Assembly: GCF_019924045.1 (NCBI RefSeq) | Contig: NZ_JAHXBN010000010.1 | Span: 992,001-1,056,000, forward strand | Source: Dyadobacter fermentans | GTDB taxonomy: Bacteria; Bacteroidota; Bacteroidia; Cytophagales; Spirosomataceae | Length of the DNA: 64,000 nucleotides | Reading direction: 5' to 3' | In this document: piece by piece, positions 9,395 to 18,300 of the stretch | How positions within the stretch are numbered: position 1 is the first letter of the stretch | Layout of the letters: every line of letters begins with the position of its first letter | Program-made: the position numbers and the translations under genes | The notes under the pieces: generated by a model | Told to the model about the DNA's origin: nothing | Databases searched by the model: none | What the model saw: the letters and a program-made list of their open reading frames with translations, nothing else

Positions 9395-11809
9395 ATGTTC
9401 AAGAACTATATCAAAATCGCATTGCGTAACCTTTGGAAGAGCAAGGGTTACGCTTTTATCAATATCGTAGGGCTGTCGGTGGCTTTTTGCGTAAGCGTTT
9501 TTTTGTTTCTGACAGCCTATTTCGCATTGTCGTACGATGATTTCCATGCCGATAAGGACAGGATTTTCGAGCCCTATTTCTTTGCCAATGATCCCGAGCG
9601 TGTGGATCGTACGGCCTCCATGCCCTTTCCGATCACCCCCGCATTAAAGGCTGAGTTTCCCGACATCGAGGCTATTGCGAGGGTTGTGAACGGCTCGGAT
9701 GTGGTGGAATACAAGGGAAAGTATCTGGATAAAAATATCAAATTCACAGAGCCTGATTTTTTCAGGATATTCTCATTTCCCTTTACCCAGGGTAGTGCCC
9801 AAACCGCTTTGAACGACCTGAGCAGCATCGTTGTTACCGATCATATGGCCAAGGCCGTTTTCGGTACTGAAAATCCGATGGGTAAGCGCATTCAGGTAGG
9901 GTTGGATGAAAGCAAGAAGGAGTACGTCGTAAGCGGGGTGCTCGCGGATTTTCCGGAAAATTCTTCCCTGCAATTCGACGCTTTTGTGCGGAGCGAGAAT
10001 GTGGGTGGTTATCAGCACCAAAAAGATCAATGGGACGCATTTTCCCACAATATTTTCCTGAAATTAAAGCCAGGAGTGGATAAGCTGGCATTTGAAAAGA
10101 AACTGAAACCATTTACGGCCAAGTATTTTGCAGAGACGATCACGAAGCTCAAAAAGAAAGGAGCCAAGCCCGACGAACGAGGTGACCTCTATGCGCTCCG
10201 TCTTCAAAAACTGGAAGATATACACTTCAACCGGGAGCTTTCCGGCGGAAAGGAGGGTTCACTGATTTATGCATTGATGGGTATCGGTATGTTTATTCTG
10301 CTGATCGCCTGCATTAACTTCATTAACCTGAATGTCGCACGCTCGTTTATCCGCGCACGTGAGGTAGGTGTACGTAAGTCGCTCGGGGCATTGAAGCAGC
10401 AGCTTTTCTTCCAGATCTGGGGTGAAGCAGGCGTTGTTTGTTTCCTGGGCTTCCTGCTGGGCGTAGTACTCGCCATATCGCTTTTGCCGCTATTTAATGC
10501 CACGTTCAGATCCAAACTCACGCTCGGATACATCTTCGAACCCGATAAAATTGCCGTGCTGGTTGGGTTGTTTTTGTTTGTTACCCTCGTCGCAGGCGGT
10601 TATCCTGCGCTGCAAATGTCGAAGTTCAATGCAGTGGAAGTTTTGAAAGGAAAGGTGTCGCTCAAAAAGCCGGGCATATTGCGCAATTCACTAATTGTGG
10701 CTCAGTTTGCGCTTTCCAGTTTGTTGATTTGCTGCACGATCATCGCCGTGCAGCAGGTCGATCATCTTAGGAAGCAGCCTCTGGGTTTTCAGAAAGAAGA
10801 GGTGATCAGTATTCCGGTTGGGAATAAGGTCAATGGCCAGACAGCGCTGCGCCGAATGCGCAATCGCCTGGCCAACGATCCTCATATAGTGGGTATTACA
10901 GGTTCCGGCGTGAACCTGGGCATGGGCCTCGATCGCAGCAGCTCCCGCAGTTCTATTGGTTTTACATTCAAAGAACGCGAGGTAGAGACAGATTGGCTGC
11001 ACATTAGTTATGATTACCTCAAAACACTCAATATCAAACTGATCGACGGACGTGAGTTCAATCCTGCCTATCCGACTGATTCGATGGGCAGGGTGATCAT
11101 CACCGAAAGCATGGCGAAAGCTATCGGCGAAAAGTACCCGGTCGGCAAATTCTTCCAGACCGATACAGCCGGTGTCAAACATCAGATCATCGGTGTAGTC
11201 CCTGACTTTAACCTTTACTCGTCCAAAGCCGAGAAAAAGCCCGTCACGATGTACCTCTCCCATACCGACGGCATCGGATACATTTTTGTCCGTGTGACGC
11301 CTCAGGGCCTGGCATCGTCGATGGAGAAACTGAAAAACGTTTGGAAGGAGATCACACCGGAATCGGAGTTTATCGGCTCGTTTCTGGACGAAAATACCAA
11401 CAACTGGTACAAGGAAGAGGAGCGGCTTTCGCAGATTTTTAGTCTGGCGTCCGCCGTTGCAGTGATATTGTCATGCCTCGGACTATTTGCCGTCGCGCTG
11501 ATCGTCATGGAGCAACGCACGAAGGAAATCGGCGTGCGTAAGGTGCTAGGCGCCAGCATTGTGAGCCTGGTGTTCGTATTGTCCAAAGATTTTGTAAAAC
11601 TGGTACTCATTGCCATCCTGATTGCCACGCCGGCGGCCTGGTATTTCATGCAGCTCTGGCTGGATAATTATCCTTACCGCATTGAAATCAGTCCGCTCGT
11701 ATTTGTAGCCGTAGGCCTTGCCGCAGTACTCGTTGCCGTAGCCACCGTCAGTTTCCAAAGCATCAAAGCCGCGTTGATGAACCCGGTGAAGTCGCTGCGG
11801 AGTGAATAG
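9395..11809 (+). CDS. FtsX/MacB-type ABC permease (804 aa)
   Basis: Starts MFKNYIKIALRNLWKSKGYA. TM1 is unusually aromatic (FLFLTAYFALSYDDF) instead of the common LIVLYxxDELSFD. The first periplasmic domain carries a lysine-rich insertion (KLKKKGAKPDERGD) not seen in the other copies. Coupling helices are RAREVGVRKSLGAL and EQRTKEIGVRKVLGAS. It ends NPVKSLRSE. The stop lies only 4 bases from the stop of the convergent PIN toxin gene, and no terminator is visible between them, so the two transcripts probably overlap. Confidence 0.93.
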   Translation: MFKNYIKIALRNLWKSKGYAFINIVGLSVAFCVSVFLFLTAYFALSYDDFHADKDRIFEPYFFANDPERVDRTASMPFPITPALKAEFPDIEAIARVVNGSDVVEYKGKYLDKNIKFTEPDFFRIFSFPFTQGSAQTALNDLSSIVVTDHMAKAVFGTENPMGKRIQVGLDESKKEYVVSGVLADFPENSSLQFDAFVRSENVGGYQHQKDQWDAFSHNIFLKLKPGVDKLAFEKKLKPFTAKYFAETITKLKKKGAKPDERGDLYALRLQKLEDIHFNRELSGGKEGSLIYALMGIGMFILLIACINFINLNVARSFIRAREVGVRKSLGALKQQLFFQIWGEAGVVCFLGFLLGVVLAISLLPLFNATFRSKLTLGYIFEPDKIAVLVGLFLFVTLVAGGYPALQMSKFNAVEVLKGKVSLKKPGILRNSLIVAQFALSSLLICCTIIAVQQVDHLRKQPLGFQKEEVISIPVGNKVNGQTALRRMRNRLANDPHIVGITGSGVNLGMGLDRSSSRSSIGFTFKEREVETDWLHISYDYLKTLNIKLIDGREFNPAYPTDSMGRVIITESMAKAIGEKYPVGKFFQTDTAGVKHQIIGVVPDFNLYSSKAEKKPVTMYLSHTDGIGYIFVRVTPQGLASSMEKLKNVWKEITPESEFIGSFLDENTNNWYKEEERLSQIFSLASAVAVILSCLGLFAVALIVMEQRTKEIGVRKVLGASIVSLVFVLSKDFVKLVLIAILIATPAAWYFMQLWLDNYPYRIEISPLVFVAVGLAAVLVAVATVSFQSIKAALMNPVKSLRSE

Positions 11810-11813
11810 AAGC

Positions 11814-12215
11814 TCAGTTTAAGAGTACTGGGATAAGTGATTTGTATCGTTCGAATTTTTCATCCGAGGAAATGATCGGGATTTGCTCGTATAATGCGAT
11901 AGCAAGTAACATCCGGTCGAATGGATCCCGGTGATCTTCGAAAAGTGGAATAGACTGGTAGGAATAAATTTGACCCAGTCCGATGGGCAGTAATTCGAAT
12001 CCGTCGTTTAGGAGCTGATGGGTAACGTTCTCGATGCTTACCACAAAATCGGGAAGTTTCCCAAGTTTAAACTTGATCGATATTTCAATAAGGCTGATCG
12101 GGCTAACAAGCAATGTGTTAAGCGGGTTTTCGAGAATTGCTCGTGTGGGCGTCGTGAGATTTGGATGGTCTTCCAGAGACCAGATCGCGATTTGAGTGTC
12201 TAAGAGGTATTTCAT
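11814..12215 (-). CDS. PIN-domain toxin, VapC-like (133 aa)
   Basis: PIN-domain RNase of a type II toxin-antitoxin pair. The acidic active-site set is visible: D6 (KYLLDTQIAIW), E44 (SLIEISIK), D97/D100 (EDHRDPFDRMLLA) and D118 (ISSDEKF). The ATG at 12215 is preferred over the TTG one codon upstream because it overlaps the antitoxin stop (ATGA), giving tight coupling. The family cuts RNA and is neutralised by the upstream-encoded antitoxin (established for VapBC-type pairs). It is encoded opposite to the permeases and ends 4 bases from the end of the one at 9395. Confidence 0.92.
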   Translation of the reverse strand: MKYLLDTQIAIWSLEDHPNLTTPTRAILENPLNTLLVSPISLIEISIKFKLGKLPDFVVSIENVTHQLLNDGFELLPIGLGQIYSYQSIPLFEDHRDPFDRMLLAIALYEQIPIISSDEKFERYKSLIPVLLN

Positions 12216-12430
12216 CAAAGCATATAGTCGTCTAGATCGTCCAATGGAGCATTAAAGTCATCGGGAGTACCGATCTTCCCCTTCAGGCTGCCCAGGCGGC
12301 GCTTTGGGTGAATTGGCTCTTCCATCTCTTCCAGGAACGTGACGACAATCTTTGATCTCTTTTTTATTGCGGGAGTTTCATCCAATGTAATTTTCCCGTT
12401 TTCGTAAACTCCGCTAATGGATGTCAACAT
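12215..12430 (-). CDS. Type II antitoxin partner of the PIN toxin, DUF2281-like tail (71 aa)
   Basis: The N-terminal half is a short beta-rich segment (SGVYENGKITLDETP...KIVVTFLEE) that may form a swapped-hairpin DNA-binding fold. The C-terminal half (RRLGSLKGKIGTPDDF, then an acidic DDLDDYML end) resembles the toxin-wrapping tail of DUF2281-type antitoxins. It overlaps the toxin start by one base. A paralogue without a toxin lies at 17457-17666 and aligns over the whole length (YENGK..L, P...R..VVTF, KR..G.LK.KI...DDF..PLDDL..YM). A good Bacteroidota promoter lies directly upstream. Confidence 0.87.
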   Translation of the reverse strand: MLTSISGVYENGKITLDETPAIKKRSKIVVTFLEEMEEPIHPKRRLGSLKGKIGTPDDFNAPLDDLDDYML

Positions 12431-12453
12431 AGCGATATCATTTTGATTGTATT

Positions 12454-12484
12454 CAAAAATAGGAAATAACGTGCCATGATCAAA
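12454..12484 (-). promoter_or_regulatory. Bacteroidota-type promoter of the PIN toxin-antitoxin pair
   Basis: On the - strand, TTTG (12484-12481), then exactly 19 bases, then TATTTTTG (12461-12454). This is a full match to the -33/-7 consensus, with the antitoxin ATG 24 bases downstream. The -33 box lies inside the first codons of the permease at 12476, so the divergent units share DNA. Confidence 0.7.
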
Positions 12485-14890
12485 AACTATCTAACGACCT
12501 CATTCAGAAACCTTCGCCGCAACTGGAATTTTACGCTGATTAATATTACGGGCCTCACTTTGAGCTTGGCTTGCTGCCTGCTTATCTTCTTTACGGTGCG
12601 GTATGAGCTCAGTTTTGACAGCCATCACAAGCATGCCGACCGGCTCTACCGCCTGCTCAATCATAGCTTGGAAGATGGGGAAAAGGGTTTCAATGCAGGT
12701 ATTCAGCTTCCGGCACTGGCGGCATTACGCAACGATTACCCCGAGATCCGCGATCAGGTGACGTGTACCTATGGCCTCCGCGAGACATTGATTACGGTGA
12801 CCCAGGGGTCGGAGAAAAAGAAGTTTTCGGATCCGGGCTACAATATTGCATTCATCGAGCCCGAATATTTCGGGATGTTCGATTATAAATGGCTGAAAGG
12901 CTCGCCTTCGCAAGCGCTCAAAAATCCTGGTTCGGTGGTGCTGACTGAGGGGCAGGCCCTGCGGTATTTCGGGAATGCCGATCCGATGGGCAAGAGTATC
13001 CGGGTAAGGAATCAGATGGATTTTGTAGTGACAGGCGTTGTTGCCGACCCGCCAGCTACTACCAACCTGCCATTTACCACCATGCTTTCCTTTGCGTCAT
13101 TGAAGGAATTCGGCGCGTTTACCAACTGGGACGACTGGGTTTCAACCTATGGCGGGGGCCAGGTATACCTGATGTTGCCCGAAAAAGTGAGCGAAGCGCA
13201 GTTTGAGCAGCAGCTACTGGCATTCAATAAAAAATACAGGGAGCCGAAGGAGGATAAGCGGGTGAAATTTGTCCTGCAACCGGTTAAGGATATCCATTTT
13301 GCGACAAAAACAGGTAATTACGCCAGCCGGTCGATCAGCAAGGGGATGATCTGGGCTATGTCGCTGGTTGGGATTTTTATACTCATTACGGCCTGCGTGA
13401 ATTTTGTGAACCTCGCCACGGCGCAGGCGCTGCGCCGCTCACGCGAGGTGGGCGTGCGGAAGGTGCTGGGCAGTACCCGCGGGCAATTGTTGCGGCAGTA
13501 CTTCTCTGAAACGGGGATCATAATCGTGTTTTCGGTACTCCTGGCATTGGTTTCGGCGCAGTTGTTGCTGCCTTACATAGCCAATATTCTCAATATCCAG
13601 ACCCGCGACGTGGTGTTTTTTCAGGACCCGTCGATTTTGCTTTGCTGTATCATATTGACGGTCGCTACCACTTTCCTGGCGGGTTTTTATCCTGCATTGG
13701 TTGTGTCGGGGTACCAGCCTATTTTAGCATTGAAGGGAAAAATGCGCACGGCTGGCAGTGGTCAGTCCAATCTGCGCAAAGGGCTTATCGTACTTCAATT
13801 TTCGATTTCGCAGGTGATCCTGATAGGGACGCTGATCGCTTACAGCCAGATGCGGTATTTCAGCACGCTCGACCTGGGTTTTGAAAAGGACGAGATCGTG
13901 ACCATTGGCATTCCCGATCAGCCGGAAGGTAAGCTGGAAGCATTGCGGGACGAGGTGCGGTCGATACCCGGCGTGAAGTCTGTCGCTTACAGCGCATTCA
14001 CCCCGATGTCGAGAAGTAACTGGCAAACCGGATTTAGGTATGAAAATGATGCGGAGGATCTTGATTTTACCGTGGTAATGCGTCCTGCCGATACGGCCTA
14101 TTTCAATACTTACGGACTTAAAATGGCAGCCGGGCGAATGTACTTGCCCGCCGATACCATCCGCGAATACGTCGTGAACGAAGCATTTGCCAAAAAGCTG
14201 GGTTTCAAAAATCCCGAAGGCATTATTGGTAAGCGGCTGACGATCGGTGGGGGAAGTTCGAAACTGCCGGTTGTGGGCGTAGTGAAAAACTTCAATACCT
14301 ACACCCTTCACCAGGAGATTATCCCGTGCGTGATGACCTCCATGCGCAACAATTATCAGACATTAAGTGTAAAACTGGACAAAAACGCCGGGCTGGAACA
14401 GATTAACCGCATCGAGAAGCTTTGGACGGCCGCTTTCCCGGACTATTTGTTCAAATACACGTTCTACGATCAAACGCTCGACAGTTTCTATGAGAAGGAG
14501 GCCAAGTTTTTCTCACTCTTCAAGATACTGAGCTTCATCGCGATCTTCATCGGTTGCCTGGGTTTGTATGGTGTGGTCGCATTCATGGCCGAATCGCGTA
14601 CGAAGGAAATGGGCATCCGAAAAGCCATAGGAGCTTCGGCAATGAACATTTTCGGGCTGTTTTCAGTCGATTTTATCAAGCTGGTGGTCATTGCACTGGT
14701 GATTGCGTCGCCTATCGCCTGGTATTTTATGAATGAATGGTTGCAGGATTTCAGCTACAAAGTGAGCATCAGCTGGTGGCTTTTTGCTGTGGCGGGCATC
14801 GCTGCGGTACTGATTGCACTGGTAACCATCAGCTTTCAGAGCGTTAAGGCTGCGATGACGAATCCGGTAAAGGCATTAAGGAGTGAATAA
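12476..14890 (+). CDS. FtsX/MacB-type ABC permease (804 aa)
   Basis: Starts MIKNYLTTSFRNLRRNWNFT. Coupling helix 1 is RRSREVGVRKVLGST preceded by ATAQAL rather than TARS; helix 2 is ESRTKEMGIRKAIGAS. The first periplasmic domain has a PEYFGMFDYKWLKGS motif shared in form with the copy at 34715 (PDFFKIFDYKWIGGS), which also has AQAFKRSKEVGVRKVLG; the two appear to be one subfamily. The start is only 45 bases from the divergent antitoxin start, and neither a G/A hairpin nor a TGTCC repeat is present, so how it is transcribed is unclear. Confidence 0.92.
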   Translation: MIKNYLTTSFRNLRRNWNFTLINITGLTLSLACCLLIFFTVRYELSFDSHHKHADRLYRLLNHSLEDGEKGFNAGIQLPALAALRNDYPEIRDQVTCTYGLRETLITVTQGSEKKKFSDPGYNIAFIEPEYFGMFDYKWLKGSPSQALKNPGSVVLTEGQALRYFGNADPMGKSIRVRNQMDFVVTGVVADPPATTNLPFTTMLSFASLKEFGAFTNWDDWVSTYGGGQVYLMLPEKVSEAQFEQQLLAFNKKYREPKEDKRVKFVLQPVKDIHFATKTGNYASRSISKGMIWAMSLVGIFILITACVNFVNLATAQALRRSREVGVRKVLGSTRGQLLRQYFSETGIIIVFSVLLALVSAQLLLPYIANILNIQTRDVVFFQDPSILLCCIILTVATTFLAGFYPALVVSGYQPILALKGKMRTAGSGQSNLRKGLIVLQFSISQVILIGTLIAYSQMRYFSTLDLGFEKDEIVTIGIPDQPEGKLEALRDEVRSIPGVKSVAYSAFTPMSRSNWQTGFRYENDAEDLDFTVVMRPADTAYFNTYGLKMAAGRMYLPADTIREYVVNEAFAKKLGFKNPEGIIGKRLTIGGGSSKLPVVGVVKNFNTYTLHQEIIPCVMTSMRNNYQTLSVKLDKNAGLEQINRIEKLWTAAFPDYLFKYTFYDQTLDSFYEKEAKFFSLFKILSFIAIFIGCLGLYGVVAFMAESRTKEMGIRKAIGASAMNIFGLFSVDFIKLVVIALVIASPIAWYFMNEWLQDFSYKVSISWWLFAVAGIAAVLIALVTISFQSVKAAMTNPVKALRSE

Positions 14891-14976
14891 TCAGGGGTTT
14901 ACAGATGCAACCAGCGCAGTGGTTTTTACATCTTTCGCGAAATGCGTTCTAAACTCCCATTATATCTATCCTGGCC

Positions 14977-17352
14977 ATGATCAAGAATTATCTGGTAATC
15001 GCACTCCGTAACCTGCTTAAAAACAAAGTTTATTCCCTGATCAACATCGTCGGGCTGGCGGTGGGAATCGCCGTCACGATGCTGATCGGGCTGTGGGTCT
15101 GGGACGAATTGTCCTTCAACAAATACCACAAAAACTACGACCGCGTCGTGCAGGCGTGGATCAGCCAGACTTTCAACGGTCAAACCGGGACTGGTACCGC
15201 GGTTTCGATTCCGTCGGTGACTGAAATGGCGACCAAGTATTCCGCGGATTTCAAGCATACCGCGCTCGCTTCCTGGAATTTCGGGCATTTGCTGGCCAAC
15301 GGCGATAAGAAAATCAATAAAACGGGAATGTGGGCCCAACCCTCGCTTCCGGAAATGCTGGGATTGAAAATGATCCGGGGTGATTACGACGCCTTGAAAA
15401 ACCCGGGGTCGATCGTGATCTGTGAATCGCTGGCGAAGGCGCTTTTCGGGAACGCGGATCCGCTGAACAAAGCACTCAAACTGGATATCAAGAAGGATGT
15501 GAAGGTGACGGGCGTTTATGAGGACATTCCTTTCAATTCGAGTTTCAATGAGCTGTACCTGATCCTCCCCTGGAACGATTATCTGCAAGCCGAAGGCTGG
15601 ATAAAGGATGCACAGACGCAATGGGGCAACCACTCTTTCCAATGGTTCGCGCAGGTTGCGGACCATGCTGATATTGCGACGGTTTCGCGCAAAATCAGGG
15701 ACGTGGAAATGCCGCACGCATTCTCCAAGACCGACAAGCCGCAATACATGCTCCATCCGATGAGCCGCTGGCACCTTTACTCCGACTTTAAGGATGGCCA
15801 GAATATCGGCGGGCGCATTCAGTTTGTGTGGCTATTCGGGATTATCGGCGCGTTTGTGTTGCTTCTGGCTTGTATCAATTTTATGAACCTGAGTACGGCA
15901 CGGTCGGAGAAACGGGCGAAGGAGGTAGGGATCCGTAAATCGATCGGTTCGCTGAAAAGCCAGCTGGTATTCCAGTTTCTGAGCGAGTCGTTTCTGGTCG
16001 TGATGTTTGCATTGGTACTCGCGATCCTCATTGTGCTCGTTTCACTCCCAGCCTTTAACGACCTCGCGGGCAAGCACGTGAAGTTCCCGTTCTTCTACTG
16101 GCAGTTCTGGTTGCTGCTGATCTTTTTTGCGCTGTTCACCGGGCTGGTCGCAGGAAGTTACCCGGCTTTCTACCTGTCTTCATTCAACCCGCTATCGGTG
16201 TTGAAGGGCACATTCAAAGTGGGGAAATACTCGGGCGTGCCGCGTAAAGTGATGGTCGTGTTGCAATTCACGGTGTCGATCACGCTGATTATCGGGACGA
16301 TAATCGTGTTACAGCAGATTCAGCATGCGAAAGATAGGCCGGTTGGTTATGATCGTCAGGGGCTTTTGCAGATCAATATCTCCCCTAATTTGTGGGGTAA
16401 ATATGACCCATTGCGTAACGATCTTCTGAAAACCGGAAGCGTGTACGAAATGAGTGAATCATCGAGCCCTACCACTGGTATCTACTCCAATCAAATAGGT
16501 TTCGAATGGGAGGGCTTGGAACCCGGCTCTGTGCCATTGTTCGGAACGATCGCCTGTACCCACGATTTTGGTAAAACGATCGGATGGAAGATTATCGATG
16601 GCCGTGATTTTTCGCGGGAGTTTTCTACCGACAGCTCCGGATTCATTCTCAACGAATCGGCCGTCAAGCTGACGGGCCTCAAAAATATCGTAGGCAAAAC
16701 GATCCGTTACAATGGTAAGGAGCAACATGTGGTCGGTGTGATCAAGGATATGGTCATGCAATCGCCTTACGAGCCGGCGGTGCCGACGATTTTTATGCTG
16801 AAATACGATTGGGCGAACCTGATCAACGTCAAACTTACCCCCGGAGCACCGGTCGATAAAGCCTTGAAGAAAGTGGAGGCTGTTTTCCGCAAGCACGATC
16901 CCGACTCGCCATTTGAATTCAAGTTTGCCGACGAAGAGTATGATGCCAAATTCCGTGCGGAGGAGCGGATAGGGAAGCTATCGCGGGTGTTCGCTGTACT
17001 GGCCGTGTTTATATCTTGCCTCGGGTTGTTCGGACTGGCAGCCTATACCGCGGAGCAGCGCACCAAAGAAATCGGTATTCGTAAGGCGTTGGGAGCGAGC
17101 GTCGCGCAGATGTGGGCGATGCTTTCGAAGGAATTTGTATATCTGGTGGTGATCTCCTGCGTCATAGCATCGCCTATCGCGCTCTATTTTCTGCACGATT
17201 GGCTGGATAAATATGAATACCATATTCAGCTGAGCTGGGTTGTATTTGTCGTAGCGGCGCTGCTGGCGGTCGCTATCACGCTGCTTACCGTCAGTTTTCA
17301 GGCGATTAAAGCAGCGCTGATGAATCCGGTGAAGTCGTTGCGGAGTGAGTGA
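14977..17352 (+). CDS. FtsX/MacB-type ABC permease, WHLYSDF subfamily (791 aa)
   Basis: Starts MIKNYLVIALRNLLKNKVYS. It belongs to a subfamily of five in this window (with 32192, 39698, 49024, 51551). These share IGLWVWDELSFN in TM1, a MSRWHLYSDF-type motif before TM2, RSEKRAKEVGIRKSIGS in coupling helix 1, and an IQHAKDRPVGYDRQGL-type entry to the second periplasmic domain. Coupling helix 2 is EQRTKEIGIRKALGAS. It follows the previous permease by 86 bases without a hairpin of the G/A type; only a weak 5-bp stem (AACCA/TGGTT near 14918) is present. Downstream on the opposite strand lies an orphan antitoxin. Confidence 0.93.
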   Translation: MIKNYLVIALRNLLKNKVYSLINIVGLAVGIAVTMLIGLWVWDELSFNKYHKNYDRVVQAWISQTFNGQTGTGTAVSIPSVTEMATKYSADFKHTALASWNFGHLLANGDKKINKTGMWAQPSLPEMLGLKMIRGDYDALKNPGSIVICESLAKALFGNADPLNKALKLDIKKDVKVTGVYEDIPFNSSFNELYLILPWNDYLQAEGWIKDAQTQWGNHSFQWFAQVADHADIATVSRKIRDVEMPHAFSKTDKPQYMLHPMSRWHLYSDFKDGQNIGGRIQFVWLFGIIGAFVLLLACINFMNLSTARSEKRAKEVGIRKSIGSLKSQLVFQFLSESFLVVMFALVLAILIVLVSLPAFNDLAGKHVKFPFFYWQFWLLLIFFALFTGLVAGSYPAFYLSSFNPLSVLKGTFKVGKYSGVPRKVMVVLQFTVSITLIIGTIIVLQQIQHAKDRPVGYDRQGLLQINISPNLWGKYDPLRNDLLKTGSVYEMSESSSPTTGIYSNQIGFEWEGLEPGSVPLFGTIACTHDFGKTIGWKIIDGRDFSREFSTDSSGFILNESAVKLTGLKNIVGKTIRYNGKEQHVVGVIKDMVMQSPYEPAVPTIFMLKYDWANLINVKLTPGAPVDKALKKVEAVFRKHDPDSPFEFKFADEEYDAKFRAEERIGKLSRVFAVLAVFISCLGLFGLAAYTAEQRTKEIGIRKALGASVAQMWAMLSKEFVYLVVISCVIASPIALYFLHDWLDKYEYHIQLSWVVFVVAALLAVAITLLTVSFQAIKAALMNPVKSLRSE

Positions 17353-17456
17353 GGTACGCCTCTTTACCAGATTAATTGTGCATTGGAATACAGAGGCAAT
17401 TTGGGATTATCTTCAAGAAACCAAATCAGAGTGTGTGTGTCCAATAATATTTTCAT

Positions 17457-17666
17457 TTACATATATTCTTTTAAATCATCGAGCGGTTCATCGAAATCGT
17501 CGGCCATCCAGATTTTTTCCTTCAATATTCCAGCTTTGCGCTTTTTGATGGGTTTAGTGCCCTTGTCGGGAAAGGTAACGACTACCTCAGTGCGTGATTG
17601 GACGGGTGGCGTTCCCGTCAGCGTCACCTTTCCGTTTTCATAAATTCCCTTGACCGTCGTCTGCAT
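17457..17666 (-). CDS. Orphan antitoxin paralogue (69 aa)
   Basis: Paralogue of the antitoxin at 12215-12430: GIYENGKVTLTGTPP, then VVVTF, then a RKAGILKEKIWMADDFDEP tail ending DDLKEYM, the form usual for DUF2281-type antitoxin tails. No toxin gene lies downstream: only 104 bases separate its stop from the convergent permease stop, and they hold no PIN motif. It may serve a toxin elsewhere, act as an anti-addiction protein, or be a remnant. It keeps an intact frame and a well-formed promoter. Confidence 0.82.
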   Translation of the reverse strand: MQTTVKGIYENGKVTLTGTPPVQSRTEVVVTFPDKGTKPIKKRKAGILKEKIWMADDFDEPLDDLKEYM

Positions 17667-17689
17667 AATTTCCCAGTTTAGACCTTATT

Positions 17690-17720
17690 CAAATTTAAAA
17701 ACAAAAGAAAATTTTAGCAA
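17690..17720 (-). promoter_or_regulatory. Bacteroidota-type promoter of the orphan antitoxin
   Basis: On the - strand, TTG (17720-17718), 20 bases, then TAAATTTG (17697-17690). The spacing and both boxes match the consensus. The ATG is 24 bases downstream, the same distance as for the paralogous antitoxin. Confidence 0.65.
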
Positions 17721-17873
17721 TTCTATCCAGCAGACGGTAGTCAATTCGTCGATCAAAAACCTGCCGTCATCTACTGGCAGTGACATTTCGCCGATTGTGT
17801 TTCCAGTGCGTTAAACTTGGGAGGGAAATGTGCCTCTAAAAGACATAAACAAACAATTTAAATACTGGAAACC

Positions 17874-18245
17874 ATGAAAAAGATCATTTTCGCCATCGCC
17901 GCAATAGTTACTTTCACAGCTGGAAATACTTTCGCTCAGCGATATAACAGACCCAATCCAGCCGTGATCGACGCCCGCGCCGACAATGCTGCCGAAGAAT
18001 TTAAAATCAATAAGCTGGACGAGATCGTGAAGCTGACCCGCAAGCAGGAGAACCAGATCAAAAAGATCGAAAACAAATATGATCGCCTGACCGGTAGAAA
18101 CCAGAGATACCATACCTACCAGGGTATGAAAAGACTGGAAGAAGAGAAGCAAAAAGAGATCCTGGACGTGCTCACACCCGCGCAACGCCAACGTTTGTTC
18201 GCTTATCAGCACCGATTTGATAACCGTTACAACCGCAGAGGATAA
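17874..18245 (+). CDS. Small periplasmic Spy/CpxP-like protein (123 aa)
   Basis: Signal peptide at residues 1-21 (MKKIIFAIAAIVTFTAGNTFAQ), so exported. The mature part is highly charged and helical: LTRKQENQIKKIENKYDRL and a second LTPAQRQRLFAYQHRF resemble the LTxxQ motifs of Spy/CpxP-type periplasmic chaperones and sensors. The length fits that group, but similarity is limited to the motif and composition, so the role in envelope stress is an inference. A strong hairpin terminator follows. It sits next to an ECF sigma/anti-sigma pair, which could fit an envelope-stress block. Confidence 0.85.
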   Translation: MKKIIFAIAAIVTFTAGNTFAQRYNRPNPAVIDARADNAAEEFKINKLDEIVKLTRKQENQIKKIENKYDRLTGRNQRYHTYQGMKRLEEEKQKEILDVLTPAQRQRLFAYQHRFDNRYNRRG

Positions 18246-18271
18246 CAATTGAAAAAATAGCCATGAACGAG

Positions 18272-18300
18272 CGGCCAGGTCTCAGGATCTGGCCGTTTTA
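18272..18300 (+). terminator. Rho-independent terminator of the Spy-like gene
   Basis: CGGCCAGGTC (18272-18281) pairs with GATCTGGCCG (18286-18295), with one G-T wobble and a TCAG loop, followed by TTTTA. It overlaps the last codons of the convergent anti-sigma candidate. Confidence 0.8.

Noticed and set aside
17795..17819. TTG...TAAACTTG as promoter of the Spy-like gene
   Set aside because: The spacing is 14 bases and the -7 box has a mismatch; not supported.
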